Assembly (NCBI RefSeq): GCF_000241325.1
Contig: NZ_BAEI01000060.1
Coordinates: 1 to 64,000 of the forward strand
Source: Gordonia polyisoprenivorans NBRC 16320 = JCM 10675
Lineage (GTDB): Bacteria; Actinomycetota; Actinomycetes; Mycobacteriales; Mycobacteriaceae
Direction of reading: 5' to 3'
Length of the DNA stretch: 64,000 bases
Both the position numbers and the translations under genes were made by a program. The notes below the pieces were generated by a model. The model made no database searches and had not been told where the DNA came from. It saw nothing but the letters and a program-made list of their open reading frames with translations. Below, piece after piece: positions 17,871-27,208 of the stretch; position 1 is the stretch's first letter; every line of letters begins with the position of its first letter.

Positions 17871-19297
17871 TGTCGGCCGTGCCGGAAACCGCGCCGCTCG
17901 TCGCACACCTCACCGACTTCGTCGACGAGTTGCGCCGACGCGGAGTGGTGGTCGGGCCGTCGAACCTGATCGACGCCGCACGTGCCGTCGAGGTCCTCGA
18001 CCTGCTCGACCGCAGCAGTCTGCGGGAGGGACTCGCGGCGACACTGCTCGACGACCACCTGCACCGGCCGGCCTTCGATCGGCTCTTCGACCTGTGGTTC
18101 CCGGCCGCACCCGGAGCGCGCACCAGCACCGAGGAACTGCCGCGCACCGCCGACGGTGAGGTGGACATCGCCGCCACCCGCGACGCGCTGGCCACCCTGC
18201 TGGCCGACCCCGACTCGGAGTCCGACGGCCGTCTCGACGCGATGGTCGCCGAGATCGTCGAAATGCTCGGGCGGTACGAATCCGCCCGCGGCGAGGCGTA
18301 TTCGGCGTATCAGGCGCTGTCCTCGATCGACCCGCAGACCCTGATCGCCCGGATCGCGGCGGCGATGGCCGGCGGGTCGCCGTCGGATCTCGATCTGGGT
18401 ACCGAACCGATGTTCCGCCGCGCCGCCGGTGATCGGGCCGCAGCGGTCCGTGCGGCGATCGAACGCGAAACCCAACGTCGGATGTCGGCGCGCAACGGCC
18501 GCGAACGCGTCGGCGAGTACGCGGTGCCCAACCTGCCGGAGAACATCAACTTCCTCACCGCGGGCGCCAGGGAACAGGCCGAACTGCGCCGCACCATCGA
18601 CCCGCTGGCCCGATTGTTGGCCTCGCGGTTGGAGATCCGCCGCCGACGCGCCCACCGCGGGCCGGTCGACGTGCGGACCACGCTGCGCGCATCGATGTCG
18701 ACCGGCGGGGTGCCCATCGAACTCCGCCACCGCAAACCCCGACCCGGACGGCCCGAACTGATCGTCATCTGTGACGTCTCCGGCTCGGTCGCCGGGTTCT
18801 CCCAATTCACCCTCAACCTCGTCTACGCACTGCGCCAGCAGTTCTCGAAGGTCCGGGTGTTCGCGTTCATCGACACCGTCGACGAGGTGACCGATCTGTT
18901 CGACCCGCGCAACGACGCCGACGCCGGCTTCGGCGGTGACGCCCGGGCGGCGATGCACCGGATGATCTCGACCGCCCGGCTCATCACCCGCGACGGGCAC
19001 TCCGACTACGGCAACATGTTGCGCGGCTTCGTCGACGAGTACGCCGAGACGCTCACCCACCGCGGCGCACTGCTGATCCTCGGCGACGCCCGGACCAACT
19101 TCGGCTTCCCCCGCACCGAACTGCTCGCCCAACTCGTCGAACGCGCGCGCCACGCCTACTGGCTCAACCCCGAGGCCGGCGCCGAATGGGGTACCGGTGA
19201 CTCCGCCGCCGACGACTATGCGGAGGTCATCGACATGTTCGAGTGCCGCAACGCCCGTCAGCTCGCCACCGTCATCGCCGACCTGCTACCGGTGTGA
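17870..19297 (+). CDS. VWA domain protein (CoxE-like), partner of the MoxR ATPase
   Basis: A 475-residue soluble protein without membrane segments. The C-terminal von Willebrand A domain carries the MIDAS start DVSGSV in [17 protein letters not shown], followed by [16 protein letters not shown] and a late [13 protein letters not shown]. The N-terminal 250 residues are helical and charged. This is the CoxE/YehP-like group that works with MoxR ATPases. ATG 17870 overlaps the TGA of the ATPase gene, so the two are translationally coupled. Confidence 0.9.
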   Translation: MSAVPETAPLVAHLTDFVDELRRRGVVVGPSNLIDAARAVEVLDLLDRSSLREGLAATLLDDHLHRPAFDRLFDLWFPAAPGARTSTEELPRTADGEVDIAATRDALATLLADPDSESDGRLDAMVAEIVEMLGRYESARGEAYSAYQALSSIDPQTLIARIAAAMAGGSPSDLDLGTEPMFRRAAGDRAAAVRAAIERETQRRMSARNGRERVGEYAVPNLPENINFLTAGAREQAELRRTIDPLARLLASRLEIRRRRAHRGPVDVRTTLRASMSTGGVPIELRHRKPRPGRPELIVICDVSGSVAGFSQFTLNLVYALRQQFSKVRVFAFIDTVDEVTDLFDPRNDADAGFGGDARAAMHRMISTARLITRDGHSDYGNMLRGFVDEYAETLTHRGALLILGDARTNFGFPRTELLAQLVERARHAYWLNPEAGAEWGTGDSAADDYAEVIDMFECRNARQLATVIADLLPV

Positions 19298-19358
19298 CGA
19301 TGCGCCCGCCCGCCGTCGCGACCGGCTCGCCGGGTCCCACCGCGTAGACTCACCCTTC

Positions 19359-20096
19359 ATGTCCACCGACCGCCCGCAGGCGCGCCGCCGCATCGGCGTG
19401 ATGGGTGGCACGTTCGACCCGATCCACAACGGTCACCTGGTGGCGGCCAGTGAGGTCGCACACCGGTTCTCGCTACACGAGGTCATCTTCGTACCCACCG
19501 GCCGGCCCTGGCAGAAACTCGGCGAGGACGAAGGATCGGGGACCGACGGCGTTGATGAGCTCCACAGTGTCGATCAGCGCCGCAAGAACGACCAGCGCAG
19601 CAAAGAGGTCTCACCCGCCGAGGACCGCTATCTGATGACGGTGATCGCGACCGCATCCAACCCGCGCTTCTCGGTGAGCCGCGTCGACATCGACCGCGAG
19701 GGAAACACCTACACCGTCGACACGTTGCGTGATCTGCACGCGATCCTGCCCGACGCCGAACTGTTCTTCATCACCGGTGCCGACGCGCTCGAATCGATCC
19801 TGTCCTGGCAGAACTGGGAAGAGCTGTTCGAGCTGGCCAACTTCATCGGCGTCAGCCGGCCCGGTTACGAACTCAATGCGAGTCACCTCGCCCAGCATCT
19901 GCAGGATCTGCCGCCGGAAACACTGCAGATGCTCGAGATCCCGGCCCTGGCGATCTCCTCGACCGAATGCCGGGCGCGCGCCGCGCAGGGACGTCCGGTC
20001 TGGTACCTCGTTCCCGACGGCGTCGTGCAGTACATCGCCAAGCGCCGGCTCTATCGACCGCTGCGCAACAACTCCGCCCGGGTGTCGGCGCCGTGA
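19359..20096 (+). CDS. nadD: Nicotinate-nucleotide adenylyltransferase
   Basis: NadD adenylates nicotinate mononucleotide to form deamido-NAD. The nucleotidyltransferase motif [15 protein letters not shown] lies at residues 16-30, [18 protein letters not shown] in the middle, and the ISSTECRAR motif (family ISST.iR) near the end. At 245 residues it is longer than the roughly 210 usual in mycobacteria because of an acidic and basic insert of about 27 residues (54-83) between GRPWQK and [10 protein letters not shown], a loop near the substrate site. ATG 19359 gives the expected N-terminus. It leads the nadD-rsfS-gpgP-octT run. Confidence 0.95.
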   Translation: MSTDRPQARRRIGVMGGTFDPIHNGHLVAASEVAHRFSLHEVIFVPTGRPWQKLGEDEGSGTDGVDELHSVDQRRKNDQRSKEVSPAEDRYLMTVIATASNPRFSVSRVDIDREGNTYTVDTLRDLHAILPDAELFFITGADALESILSWQNWEELFELANFIGVSRPGYELNASHLAQHLQDLPPETLQMLEIPALAISSTECRARAAQGRPVWYLVPDGVVQYIAKRRLYRPLRNNSARVSAP

Positions 20097-20157
20097 CCGA
20101 CCCCGCCGATCGACATCCCGCCCCGCTCGGGGTGGCCGCCGTAATGAAAGGACTTGT

Positions 20158-20529
20158 GTGACTGCATCAGCCGAGGCATTGGCGATGGCGCGGGTGGCTG
20201 CGCTGGCGGCCGAGGACAAACTCGGTCACGACGTCGCCGTCATCGACGTCTCCGAACAATTGGTGATCACCGACCTGTTCGTCATCGCATCCGCCGACAA
20301 CGAGCGTCAGGTCAATGCGATCACCGACGAGGTCGAGGACAAGATGCGCGAGGCCGGATACAAGCCGGTGCGCCGAGAAGGTACTCGCGAAGGCCGTTGG
20401 GCGCTCCTGGATTACATCGACATCGTGATCCACATCCAGCATGCCGACGAGCGCGCCTTCTATGCGCTGGAGAGCTTGTGGAAGGACTGCCCGACCGTCG
20501 ACGTCACCAGCGATCAGGAGTCCGAGTGA
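20158..20529 (+). CDS. rsfS: Ribosome silencing factor
   Basis: RsfS (RsfA/YbeB/Iojap family) binds ribosomal protein L14 and blocks joining of the subunits in slow growth. 123 residues with DVAVIDVSEQLVITDLFVIASADNERQVNAI and, later, GRWALLDYIDIVIHIQHADERAFYALESLW, both highly conserved. GTG 20158 has AAAGGA about six bases upstream. It follows nadD, as in most bacteria, and overlaps the next gene by four bases (GTGA). Confidence 0.96.
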   Translation: MTASAEALAMARVAALAAEDKLGHDVAVIDVSEQLVITDLFVIASADNERQVNAITDEVEDKMREAGYKPVRREGTREGRWALLDYIDIVIHIQHADERAFYALESLWKDCPTVDVTSDQESE

Positions 20530-21239
20530 GCGGCGGTCCCGACAGCGGCGACACCTCCGTCGAACGCCTCACGCCGATCGTGCGCCGGTTGATCCTGTTG
20601 CGGCACGGACAGACCGGCTACAACGCGACCAGCCGGATGCAGGGACAGCTCGATACCGATCTCTCCGAACTCGGTGTGCAACAGGCGAAGTCGGCTGCAG
20701 CAGCGCTGGCGGACAAGAATCCCATGGTGATCCGGTCGTCGGATCTGCGTCGCGCCCGCGACACCGCGGAGGCGTTGGCGTTGGCGACCGGACTGTCGGT
20801 CGAGACCGATGAGCGGCTGCGCGAAACACACCTGGGGCAGTGGCAGGGCTTGACCCATCTGGAGGTCGACGCGCAGGCACCCGGTGCCCGGGTGATCTGG
20901 CGCGACGACGCCACCTGGGCGCCGCCGGGTGGCGAGAGCCGCACCGACGTCGCCGCTCGGGCGGTGCCGGTCGTCACCGAACTCGTTGCCACACTGGAGG
21001 ACTGGGGGACGGGCGCATCACCGGAGTCGCCGGTGGTGTTGGTCGCGCACGGCGGGGTCATCGCCGCGATGACCGCCGCCCTGCTGGATCTGCCGGTGGC
21101 GCGGTGGCCGATTCTCGGTGGCCTGGCCAACACCAGCTGGGTGCAGTTGTCCGGGCATGCGGCTCCCGGTGAGAATCCGCGATGGCGCCTGGACGTGTGG
21201 AACGCCTCGGCCGAGGTGGCCGACGCGGCAATCCAGTGA
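20526..21239 (+). CDS. gpgP: Histidine phosphatase, glucosyl-3-phosphoglycerate phosphatase
   Basis: A 237-residue member of the phosphoglycerate mutase-like superfamily. The catalytic RHG is in LILLRHGQTGYNATSRMQGQ; the second histidine is in VVLVAHGGVIAAM. Its place between rsfS and octT matches Rv2419c, GpgP, which dephosphorylates glucosyl-3-phosphoglycerate in methylglucose lipopolysaccharide synthesis. The function is inferred from synteny and family; other histidine phosphatases look similar. Its start overlaps the rsfS stop and its stop overlaps the next start. Confidence 0.88.
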   Translation: MSGGPDSGDTSVERLTPIVRRLILLRHGQTGYNATSRMQGQLDTDLSELGVQQAKSAAAALADKNPMVIRSSDLRRARDTAEALALATGLSVETDERLRETHLGQWQGLTHLEVDAQAPGARVIWRDDATWAPPGGESRTDVAARAVPVVTELVATLEDWGTGASPESPVVLVAHGGVIAAMTAALLDLPVARWPILGGLANTSWVQLSGHAAPGENPRWRLDVWNASAEVADAAIQ

Positions 21240-22000
21240 GGGTGCCTGATCCCACGGGGCCCGATCCCATACCGGCCGCGGGTGACGACGGTTGCCTGCT
21301 CGTACTGTCGGATTCACTCGCGTACTACGGTCCCGGCGGCGGACTGCCCGCCGACGATCCGCGGATCTGGCCGAACCTTCTCGGCGCACATGTTGGCCTG
21401 CCGACCCGGCTGTTCGGCCGGGTGGGCTGGACCAGCCGTGACGTGTGGTGGGCGCTGACCCAGGACCCCAACATCTGGTCGGTGGTCCCGTCGGCGCGCG
21501 CGGTCGTCCTCGCGATCGGCGGGATGGACAGCCTGCCGTCGCCACTGCCGACGGCGCTGCGCGAACAGATCCGGTACCTGCGTCCGCCCCGGCTGCGGCA
21601 GGCGGTGCGCACCGGATATCAGTGGTGGCAACCACGCGCGTCGCGCCTCGGCTGGCCGGTGGCGCTCCCGCCGAAGGTGACCGTCGAGCATCTGGACAAG
21701 GTGGCCGACGCGCTCACCCGGCTACGTCCCGATCTGCCGATCGTGGTGTGTTTGCCACCGACACACCGCAGTCCCTACTACGGGAACGTCCATTCCGGTC
21801 GCATCCCGACGACGGCGGCCATGCAACGGTGGGCGTCATCGGCGGGTCTGCCGACCGTCGAGTTCTACTCGATCACCCGGGCGCACTTCGACGACCCCGC
21901 CGCCGAGATGAACCCGGACGGGATTCACTGGGGGTTCGACTGTCACCGGCAGATCGCCGATGCGGTCGCCGGGGTCCTCGACCCGATCCTGACCGACTGA
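21236..22000 (+). CDS. octT: Diglucosylglycerate octanoyltransferase
   Basis: A 254-residue SGNH-hydrolase-fold protein in the position of Rv2418c, OctT, which octanoylates diglucosylglycerate early in methylglucose lipopolysaccharide synthesis. Visible blocks are LLVLSDSLAYYGPGG (the GDS-like serine block), VLAIGGMDSLPS, and the C-terminal NPDGIHWGFDCH with the Asp-His pair. GTG 21236 overlaps the gpgP TGA by four bases; GTG 21242 is also in frame. The pair with gpgP is the main support for the named function. Confidence 0.85.
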   Translation: MRVPDPTGPDPIPAAGDDGCLLVLSDSLAYYGPGGGLPADDPRIWPNLLGAHVGLPTRLFGRVGWTSRDVWWALTQDPNIWSVVPSARAVVLAIGGMDSLPSPLPTALREQIRYLRPPRLRQAVRTGYQWWQPRASRLGWPVALPPKVTVEHLDKVADALTRLRPDLPIVVCLPPTHRSPYYGNVHSGRIPTTAAMQRWASSAGLPTVEFYSITRAHFDDPAAEMNPDGIHWGFDCHRQIADAVAGVLDPILTD

Positions 22001-22074
22001 GCGCGTGGCCGACACCACCCCGGAGTGACCCGCACCGGCGTGGGACACCCGGATGCAACGGCTAACGTAGACCC

Positions 22075-22938
22075 GTGCCTGTCGTCGTCGTCACCGATTC
22101 CTCGGCCCGCCTCCCACCGGCGATCGCCGAGCACTATCGGATCTCGGTGGTCCCGTTGCACCTGGCCCTCGACGGTGTCGATTACCGCGAGGGCATCGAC
22201 GACATCCCCGACGATCTGATCACCCGATCGGGTGTGACGACCTCGGGCGCCAATCCGCAGGAACTCGCCGCGGCATTCGATACCGCAGTCGCGGCCAGCG
22301 ACGGTGCCGGCGTGGTCGCGGTGATGATGTCGAGGCGACTGTCCGGGACGTGGGGTGCGGCGCGACTGGCCGCCGAGAATCATCCCGGCCTGATCCGGGT
22401 CGTCGACAGCCGCTCGGTGGGGCTGGGCCTGGGCTTCGCGGCGATCGCCGCCGCGCAGGCCGCGGCCGCCGGAGCCGACCGCGACCGGGTCTACGAGTCG
22501 GCGATCCGGCAGGCCTCCACCGCCGAATCGCTGATCTGCGTGCAGAGTCTGGACAACCTGCGCAACAGCGGACGCATCAGTGCGGCGGGCAAACTGCTCG
22601 GGTCGGCGTTGTCGATCAAACCCATCCTCGCCATCGACGACGGCATCCTGACCCTGCGCGAGCGACAACGGACGTTCTCGCGGGCCGTGGCGAAGATGAC
22701 CGACACCGCGGTCGACTTCGCCGACGGCCGGGCGGTGACCCTGGGCGTGCAGCACTGCCAGATCCCGGACGCCGCACACGATCTCGCCATCACGGTCCGC
22801 GAACGGCTGCGTGTGGTGACCTCAGCGCTGACCGTCGATCTCGGTCCCATCCTCGGCAGTCACATCGGACCGGGCGCACTCGGCCTGACCGTGACCACCC
22901 ATCTGGATCCGATCGAGGGCGCCGACCAGATCGACTGA
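22075..22938 (+). CDS. DegV family fatty-acid-binding protein
   Basis: A 287-residue DegV protein. VVVVTDSSARLPPAIAEHY at the N-terminus, TSGANPQELAAAFD, VMMSRRLSGTWGAA and VVDSRSVGLGLGF are the lipid-binding landmarks. DegV proteins (FakB) hold a fatty acid while FakA phosphorylates it; a FakA-like protein is encoded at 8100-9824, so the two may work together despite the distance. It follows octT after 74 bp, as does Rv2417c. The GTG start gives the canonical N-terminus. Confidence 0.92.
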   Translation: MPVVVVTDSSARLPPAIAEHYRISVVPLHLALDGVDYREGIDDIPDDLITRSGVTTSGANPQELAAAFDTAVAASDGAGVVAVMMSRRLSGTWGAARLAAENHPGLIRVVDSRSVGLGLGFAAIAAAQAAAAGADRDRVYESAIRQASTAESLICVQSLDNLRNSGRISAAGKLLGSALSIKPILAIDDGILTLRERQRTFSRAVAKMTDTAVDFADGRAVTLGVQHCQIPDAAHDLAITVRERLRVVTSALTVDLGPILGSHIGPGALGLTVTTHLDPIEGADQID

Positions 22939-23050
22939 CCCGCCGGCATTTCCCGATCCGCAGTCCACAGAACCGCGATACTGCACAGATCGCCGGTGAC
23001 GACGGCGCAGGCGGCCGCACGGGTCTGTGCGTCGCCTTAGGCTCGCCGCC

Positions 23051-24247
23051 ATGAGTGACACCTCACGAACACCGCGTCGGGCCGGCGCCGAGGACTCTCA
23101 CGCCCGCTCCCGGCGCCGCTCGGCACTCGACCGACTCTCCGGGCTCGAGCGCGTCACCGACGGTGCGCTCGCACCCGTCGAACTCGATGATCCGGCGCCG
23201 CAGGGCAATTCCGACGCACACCCCGGCGGCGACCCGTCGCCGATGCGGACCGCGGTCGACGACGGGTGGGGTGCGGTGGCACTGCCGGGTTGGCTCGATC
23301 CGGTCGCCACCGATCCCGCCCCGGTCCGCTCCAAGCCCGCCGGGACCGTTTCCGCCCGTGTGGGCAACCCTGGGGTGGGCGGCGACCCGCACTCCGACGA
23401 TGACCCAGGTGCCCATCCCGACGACCCCCATCTCGACGACCCCCATCTCGACGACGACGTCGAGGACGGACTCGACGACCGGCCGCGCCGCCGCTTCGCC
23501 GTCGCCCCGCCGGCCGCGATCGCCATCATTCTCGTCGGCGTCGTGGCATGTGTGATCGCCGGATTCGGCCTGTTCGGCGATTCCGGAGAGGCACCCGCGG
23601 TGGACTTCGGCGCACCGGGCGGGCCGGCCACGTCGTCGAACCCCTCGGATGTCACGTCCGCACCGTCGCGCGCATCCGCCGCGGGTGCGGGGCAGCCACC
23701 TGCCGCCAATGCACAGGTGGTGGTCAGTGTCGTCGGACTGGTGCACCGGCCAGGTCTGGTCCGACTCCACAGCGACGCCCGGATCGCCGACGCACTCGCC
23801 GCCGCCGGCGGCACGCGTGAGGGCGCCGACACGGTCTCGTTGAACCTGGCGCAGCCCGTTCGCGACGGTGACCAGATCCTCGTGGGTTACGCGGCGCAGG
23901 AGGGCAGGCTCGCATTGCGCAGCGCGGTCGTGGCCTCGGGCGGCGCATCCGCCGCCGGAACCCCGGTCCCGTCGGGGACCGGTGCCCCCGGAGGATCGGC
24001 CTCGGCAGGTGGGGGCTCGCCGGCCCCGGCCGCCGGCGCCGCCGGGAATCCGGGCGGTCTGGTCAATCTGAACACCGCATCGGAGTCCGAACTCGACGCG
24101 CTACCCGGCGTCGGTCCGGTCACCGCGCAGGCGATCATCGACTACCGCACGCGCAACGGCACTTTCAGCTCCGTCGATCAGCTCGGCGAGGTCGACGGGA
24201 TCGGTCCGTCCCGGTTGGCCAAGCTGCGCGGCCTGGTGACGGTGTGA
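23051..24247 (+). CDS. comEA: ComEA-like helix-hairpin-helix DNA-binding protein
   Basis: A 398-residue protein: a long hydrophilic head with an Asp/His/Pro repeat (HLDDPHLDDD), one membrane segment (AIAIILVGVVACVIAGFGLF), a Ser/Pro/Ala linker, an SLBB domain (VVVSVVGLVHRPGLVRLHSDARIADALAAAGG in part) and two C-terminal helix-hairpin-helix motifs (LDALPGVGPVTAQAIIDYR and DGIGPSRLAKLRGLV). ComEA binds incoming DNA during transformation in other bacteria. In Mycobacteriales competence is unproven. It is followed immediately by comEC. Confidence 0.9.
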   Translation: MSDTSRTPRRAGAEDSHARSRRRSALDRLSGLERVTDGALAPVELDDPAPQGNSDAHPGGDPSPMRTAVDDGWGAVALPGWLDPVATDPAPVRSKPAGTVSARVGNPGVGGDPHSDDDPGAHPDDPHLDDPHLDDDVEDGLDDRPRRRFAVAPPAAIAIILVGVVACVIAGFGLFGDSGEAPAVDFGAPGGPATSSNPSDVTSAPSRASAAGAGQPPAANAQVVVSVVGLVHRPGLVRLHSDARIADALAAAGGTREGADTVSLNLAQPVRDGDQILVGYAAQEGRLALRSAVVASGGASAAGTPVPSGTGAPGGSASAGGGSPAPAAGAAGNPGGLVNLNTASESELDALPGVGPVTAQAIIDYRTRNGTFSSVDQLGEVDGIGPSRLAKLRGLVTV

Positions 24248-25786
24248 ATGCGTGATCAGGATCTGCGCCTGCTGTCGCCGGCGGTGGTGGTGTGGATCAT
24301 CACGGCGGTATGCCTCGGCGCCACGGTGCGCGTGGCGGTGATGATCGCGGTGTCCTCGACGGTGGTCGCGGTCGTCGTCGTGCTGATGTGGCGGACGCGT
24401 CGCCTGGGATGGAAGATCGCCGGCCCGGCAGTGGTGTGTGCGGTGCTCGCTGCCACGTGTGCGACGGCGATGGCGTTGCGGCTGGAAATCCGTGACCGTC
24501 ATCCGGTGCACGAGATGCACGGCAAGGCGACGATGTGGCTGACGCTGCGTGAGGACCCGGTGGCGTTCGGTCCCGCCGCGGCGGGGATGGTGCGGGCCCG
24601 GGTCGAGATCGACGCCGTCGCACGGCGATCGGTGTCCACGGCAGGGGCCGAACTCGTTGGTCGGGCACAGTCATGGGCGGGTGTGCTTCCGGGGCAACGT
24701 GTGCGGGTCCTGGTGACCGTACGTCCGCCGCCGCCGGGAGAACTCGTCGTCGCGCGGGTGACGGAGTCGGGGGCACCGACGTTGCTGGGACGGCCCCCGC
24801 CGCACCAGCGGGTCGCCGGTCACATCCGGGAACGGTTGCAGCGCAGCGCCGTACGGGCGTTGTCGCCGGAGGCGTCGGGATTGTTCCCGGGTCTGGTCCT
24901 CGGAGACGAGAGCGCGCTGTCGTCGGAGGTTCGCGACGACTTCCGGGCTGCCGGTCTGCTCCATCTGACCGCGGTCTCCGGCGCCAACTTCGCGGTGGTG
25001 TGCGGCGCGGTGATCTTCGCGTTCCGGTTGGCCGGCGCGTCACCGAAGGTCGTGGCCGTCGCCGGTGCCCTGACGATCGTCGGCTTCGTCATCCTCGTGC
25101 GTCCGTCACCGAGCGTGCTGCGCGCGGCGATGATGGGTGGGGTGGGCCTGCTGGCATTGCTGAGTTCGCGGCGTTCGCAGGCGTTGCCCGCGCTCGGCGC
25201 GGCCGTCATCGGGGGCGTGTTGTGGTGGCCGGAGCTGGCCCGAGAACCGGGATTCGTGCTGTCGGTCGTTGCCACGGCGGGCCTCGTGATGGTCGCCCCG
25301 GGTATCCGGGATGCGCTGCGCGCGGTCCGGGTGCCCGCCGGGATCGCCGAGGTGACGGCGATGGCCGTTGCCGCCGCGGTGACCACCTCCCCGATGATCG
25401 CGTACCTGTCCGGCACCCTCAGTCTGGTCACCGTGCTGGCGAACGTGGCGGTTGCGCCCGTGGTGGCCGTCGTCGGGATCGTCGGCACCGCGGCAGCGCT
25501 GATCGGGGCGTTCGGAAGGGTGGACGGAATCCCGATGATGGTGTCGGAGTTGCTGATCCGCGCCATGGCACCGGAGGTGTGGTGGATGATCACGTGTGCC
25601 GATCGCCTCGGGTCGTGGCGGTGGGCGGTGATCGGGATACCGGAGGGCTGGCCCGGGGTGATGGTGTCGCTGATGTGCTCGGCCGTGATCGTCGCCGTCG
25701 CTGCGGCGGTCCGCCACATCGACGCCGACTCGGTGCGGATCGCGGTGCTGCGGTGTCGGCGGGGTCTGGCACGATGGGGCCCGTGA
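24248..25786 (+). CDS. comEC: ComEC/Rec2-family membrane channel protein
   Basis: A 512-residue polytopic membrane protein. The competence domain is marked by LFPGLVLGDESALSSEVRDDFRAAGLLHLTAVSGANFAVV in outline and by VRPSPSVLRAAMMGGVGLLALLSSRRS. About ten hydrophobic segments follow. The C-terminal metallo-beta-lactamase domain of full ComEC proteins is absent, as in Rv2414c, so it would be the channel part only. ATG 24248 directly follows the comEA stop, and the end overlaps holA by four bases, so the three genes form one operon. Confidence 0.91.
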   Translation: MRDQDLRLLSPAVVVWIITAVCLGATVRVAVMIAVSSTVVAVVVVLMWRTRRLGWKIAGPAVVCAVLAATCATAMALRLEIRDRHPVHEMHGKATMWLTLREDPVAFGPAAAGMVRARVEIDAVARRSVSTAGAELVGRAQSWAGVLPGQRVRVLVTVRPPPPGELVVARVTESGAPTLLGRPPPHQRVAGHIRERLQRSAVRALSPEASGLFPGLVLGDESALSSEVRDDFRAAGLLHLTAVSGANFAVVCGAVIFAFRLAGASPKVVAVAGALTIVGFVILVRPSPSVLRAAMMGGVGLLALLSSRRSQALPALGAAVIGGVLWWPELAREPGFVLSVVATAGLVMVAPGIRDALRAVRVPAGIAEVTAMAVAAAVTTSPMIAYLSGTLSLVTVLANVAVAPVVAVVGIVGTAAALIGAFGRVDGIPMMVSELLIRAMAPEVWWMITCADRLGSWRWAVIGIPEGWPGVMVSLMCSAVIVAVAAAVRHIDADSVRIAVLRCRRGLARWGP

Positions 25787-26751
25787 CCGAACGTCTGCAT
25801 CTGCTCCTCGGGGACGACGACTTCCTCACCGGCCGTGTCATCGACGATGTGGTGGCGCAGCGGTCGGCGGCCGCCGGGACCGACGTCCCGGTGACCAGGG
25901 TGCGTGCCGGTGACGTCACCGGCCCGGAACTCGCGGAATTGCTGAGCCCGTCGTTGTTCGCCGACGAGCGGGTGGTGGTCGTCGAGTCGGCTGCCGATGC
26001 CGGTAAGCAGCCGGCGGCGCTGATCTCCGAGACGGCACGGACGCTGCCCGAGGGCATCACCCTGCTGGTGATCCACACGGGGGGAGGCCGCGCGAAGTCG
26101 CTTGCCACGGATCTTCGCAAGGCCGACGCCACGGTGCACGAGTGTGTGGCGCCGCGGTGGCCGTCGGAGCGTATGACGTTTGTCCGCAACGAGTTCCGGA
26201 CCCTGGGAGTGCGGGTCTCCAACGATGTGGTGGAGGTGATCGTCGAATCCGTCGGCGCCCAGTTGCGTGAACTGGCGGCCGCGTGCAGCCAGCTCGTCGC
26301 CGATACCGGCGGCAAGGTCGACGAGGAGTCGGTGCGGCTGTACTACCAGGGCCGCCCGGAGGTGAGTGGCTTCGAGGTCGCCGACAAGGCGGTTGCCGGA
26401 GACCGCGCGGGTGCACTCGAGTCACTGGCGTGGGCGTTGCACCACGGTGTCCCGCGGGTGCTGCTGGCCGATGCCTTGGCCGAGGCGGTGCATGCGATCG
26501 CGCGTGTGCGTGCCCTCGGGAACGTCGATGCCTCCGCGGCAGCCGAATTGGGCATGTCGCCGCGCCGGGTGAAGAACGCCCAGGCCCAGGGGCGGGCGTG
26601 GGATTCGGAGTCGATTGCCGCGGCGGTGGTGGTCGTCGCCGCACTCAACGGGGATGTCAAGGGACAGGCCGCGGACGCGGATTTCGCGTTGACCGATGCG
26701 GTGGTCCGGGTCGCGGGACTGCGACCCGCGGGTCGCCGACGCGCGGGGTAG
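25783..26751 (+). CDS. holA: DNA polymerase III subunit delta
   Basis: The delta subunit opens the beta clamp in the clamp loader. 322 residues with LHLLLGDDDFLTGRVIDDVV at the N-terminus, VVVVESAADAGKQPAAL, VRLYYQGRPEVSGFEVADKAVAGDRAGALE and the helical collar domain. The sequence is diverged from E. coli HolA but matches the actinobacterial form. GTG 25783 overlaps the comEC TGA. The order comEA-comEC-holA-rpsT is widely conserved. Confidence 0.92.
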   Translation: MTERLHLLLGDDDFLTGRVIDDVVAQRSAAAGTDVPVTRVRAGDVTGPELAELLSPSLFADERVVVVESAADAGKQPAALISETARTLPEGITLLVIHTGGGRAKSLATDLRKADATVHECVAPRWPSERMTFVRNEFRTLGVRVSNDVVEVIVESVGAQLRELAAACSQLVADTGGKVDEESVRLYYQGRPEVSGFEVADKAVAGDRAGALESLAWALHHGVPRVLLADALAEAVHAIARVRALGNVDASAAAELGMSPRRVKNAQAQGRAWDSESIAAAVVVVAALNGDVKGQAADADFALTDAVVRVAGLRPAGRRRAG

Positions 26752-26770
26752 GGGATGGGTGACGACCCAC

Positions 26771-26815
26771 GCACTTCACCCCGGTGACCGCGTGGGGATC
26801 ACCGGGGTGAAGTGC
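26771..26815. terminator. Perfect 17-bp hairpin between holA and rpsT
   Basis: Arms gcacttcaccccggtga (26771-26787) and its exact reverse complement (26799-26815) enclose an 11-base loop. There is no T run on either side. It sits just after holA and before the convergent rpsT end, so it probably works as a bidirectional, T-less actinobacterial terminator. Confidence 0.7.
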
Positions 26816-26920
26816 AGGAGAAGAAACGCCTCGAATCCCTCCGGGCCGCAGCAGCCGTTTCAGGCGCTCGCAGTCGGGAAGGCGTGCCGGCGAATCAGAT
26901 CGCGCTGACCAGTCAGGGTT

Positions 26921-26956
26921 GCAGACGGTTCAGGGCTTGCTGACGGTTCAGAGCTT
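26921..26956. repeat. 18-bp duplication across the rpsT stop codon
   Basis: Two adjacent 18-bp units, gcagacggttcagggctt and gctgacggttcagagctt, cover the last codons of rpsT and the bases after it. It looks like a slipped duplication of the gene end. Confidence 0.65.
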
Positions 26957-27208
26957 GTTGAGGGCGAGTGCCATCGCCGACTTCTTGTTGGCGGCCTGGT
27001 TGGCGTGGATGACGCCCTTGCTGGCGGCCTTGTCGAGCTTGCGGCTGGTGGTCACCAGCAGCTCGCCGGCCTTGTCCTTGTCGCCGGCGTCCACGGCCTC
27101 ACGGAAACCGCGGATCGCGGTGCGCAGGGACGACTTGACCGACTGGTTGCGCTGCCGACGGATCTCGTTGGTGCGGTTGCGCTTGACCTGGGACTTGATG
27201 TTTGCCAC
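26948..27208 (-). CDS. rpsT: 30S ribosomal protein S20
   Basis: An 86-residue basic ribosomal protein: [61 protein letters not shown]20 binds 16S rRNA early in 30S assembly. The start is GTG 27208, with GAGG nine bases upstream. A leader of roughly 180 nt with a stable hairpin lies between the predicted promoter and the gene, which leaves room for translational feedback; in E. coli S20 does regulate its own translation. Confidence 0.97.
   Translation of the reverse strand: MANIKSQVKRNRTNEIRRQRNQSVKSSLRTAIRGFREAVDAGDKDKAGELLVTTSRKLDKAASKGVIHANQAANKKSAMALALNKL

Noticed and set aside
19518..19607. A frameshift in nadD
   Set aside because: The frame is intact on both sides and the conserved NadD sequence resumes in phase, so it is an insertion.
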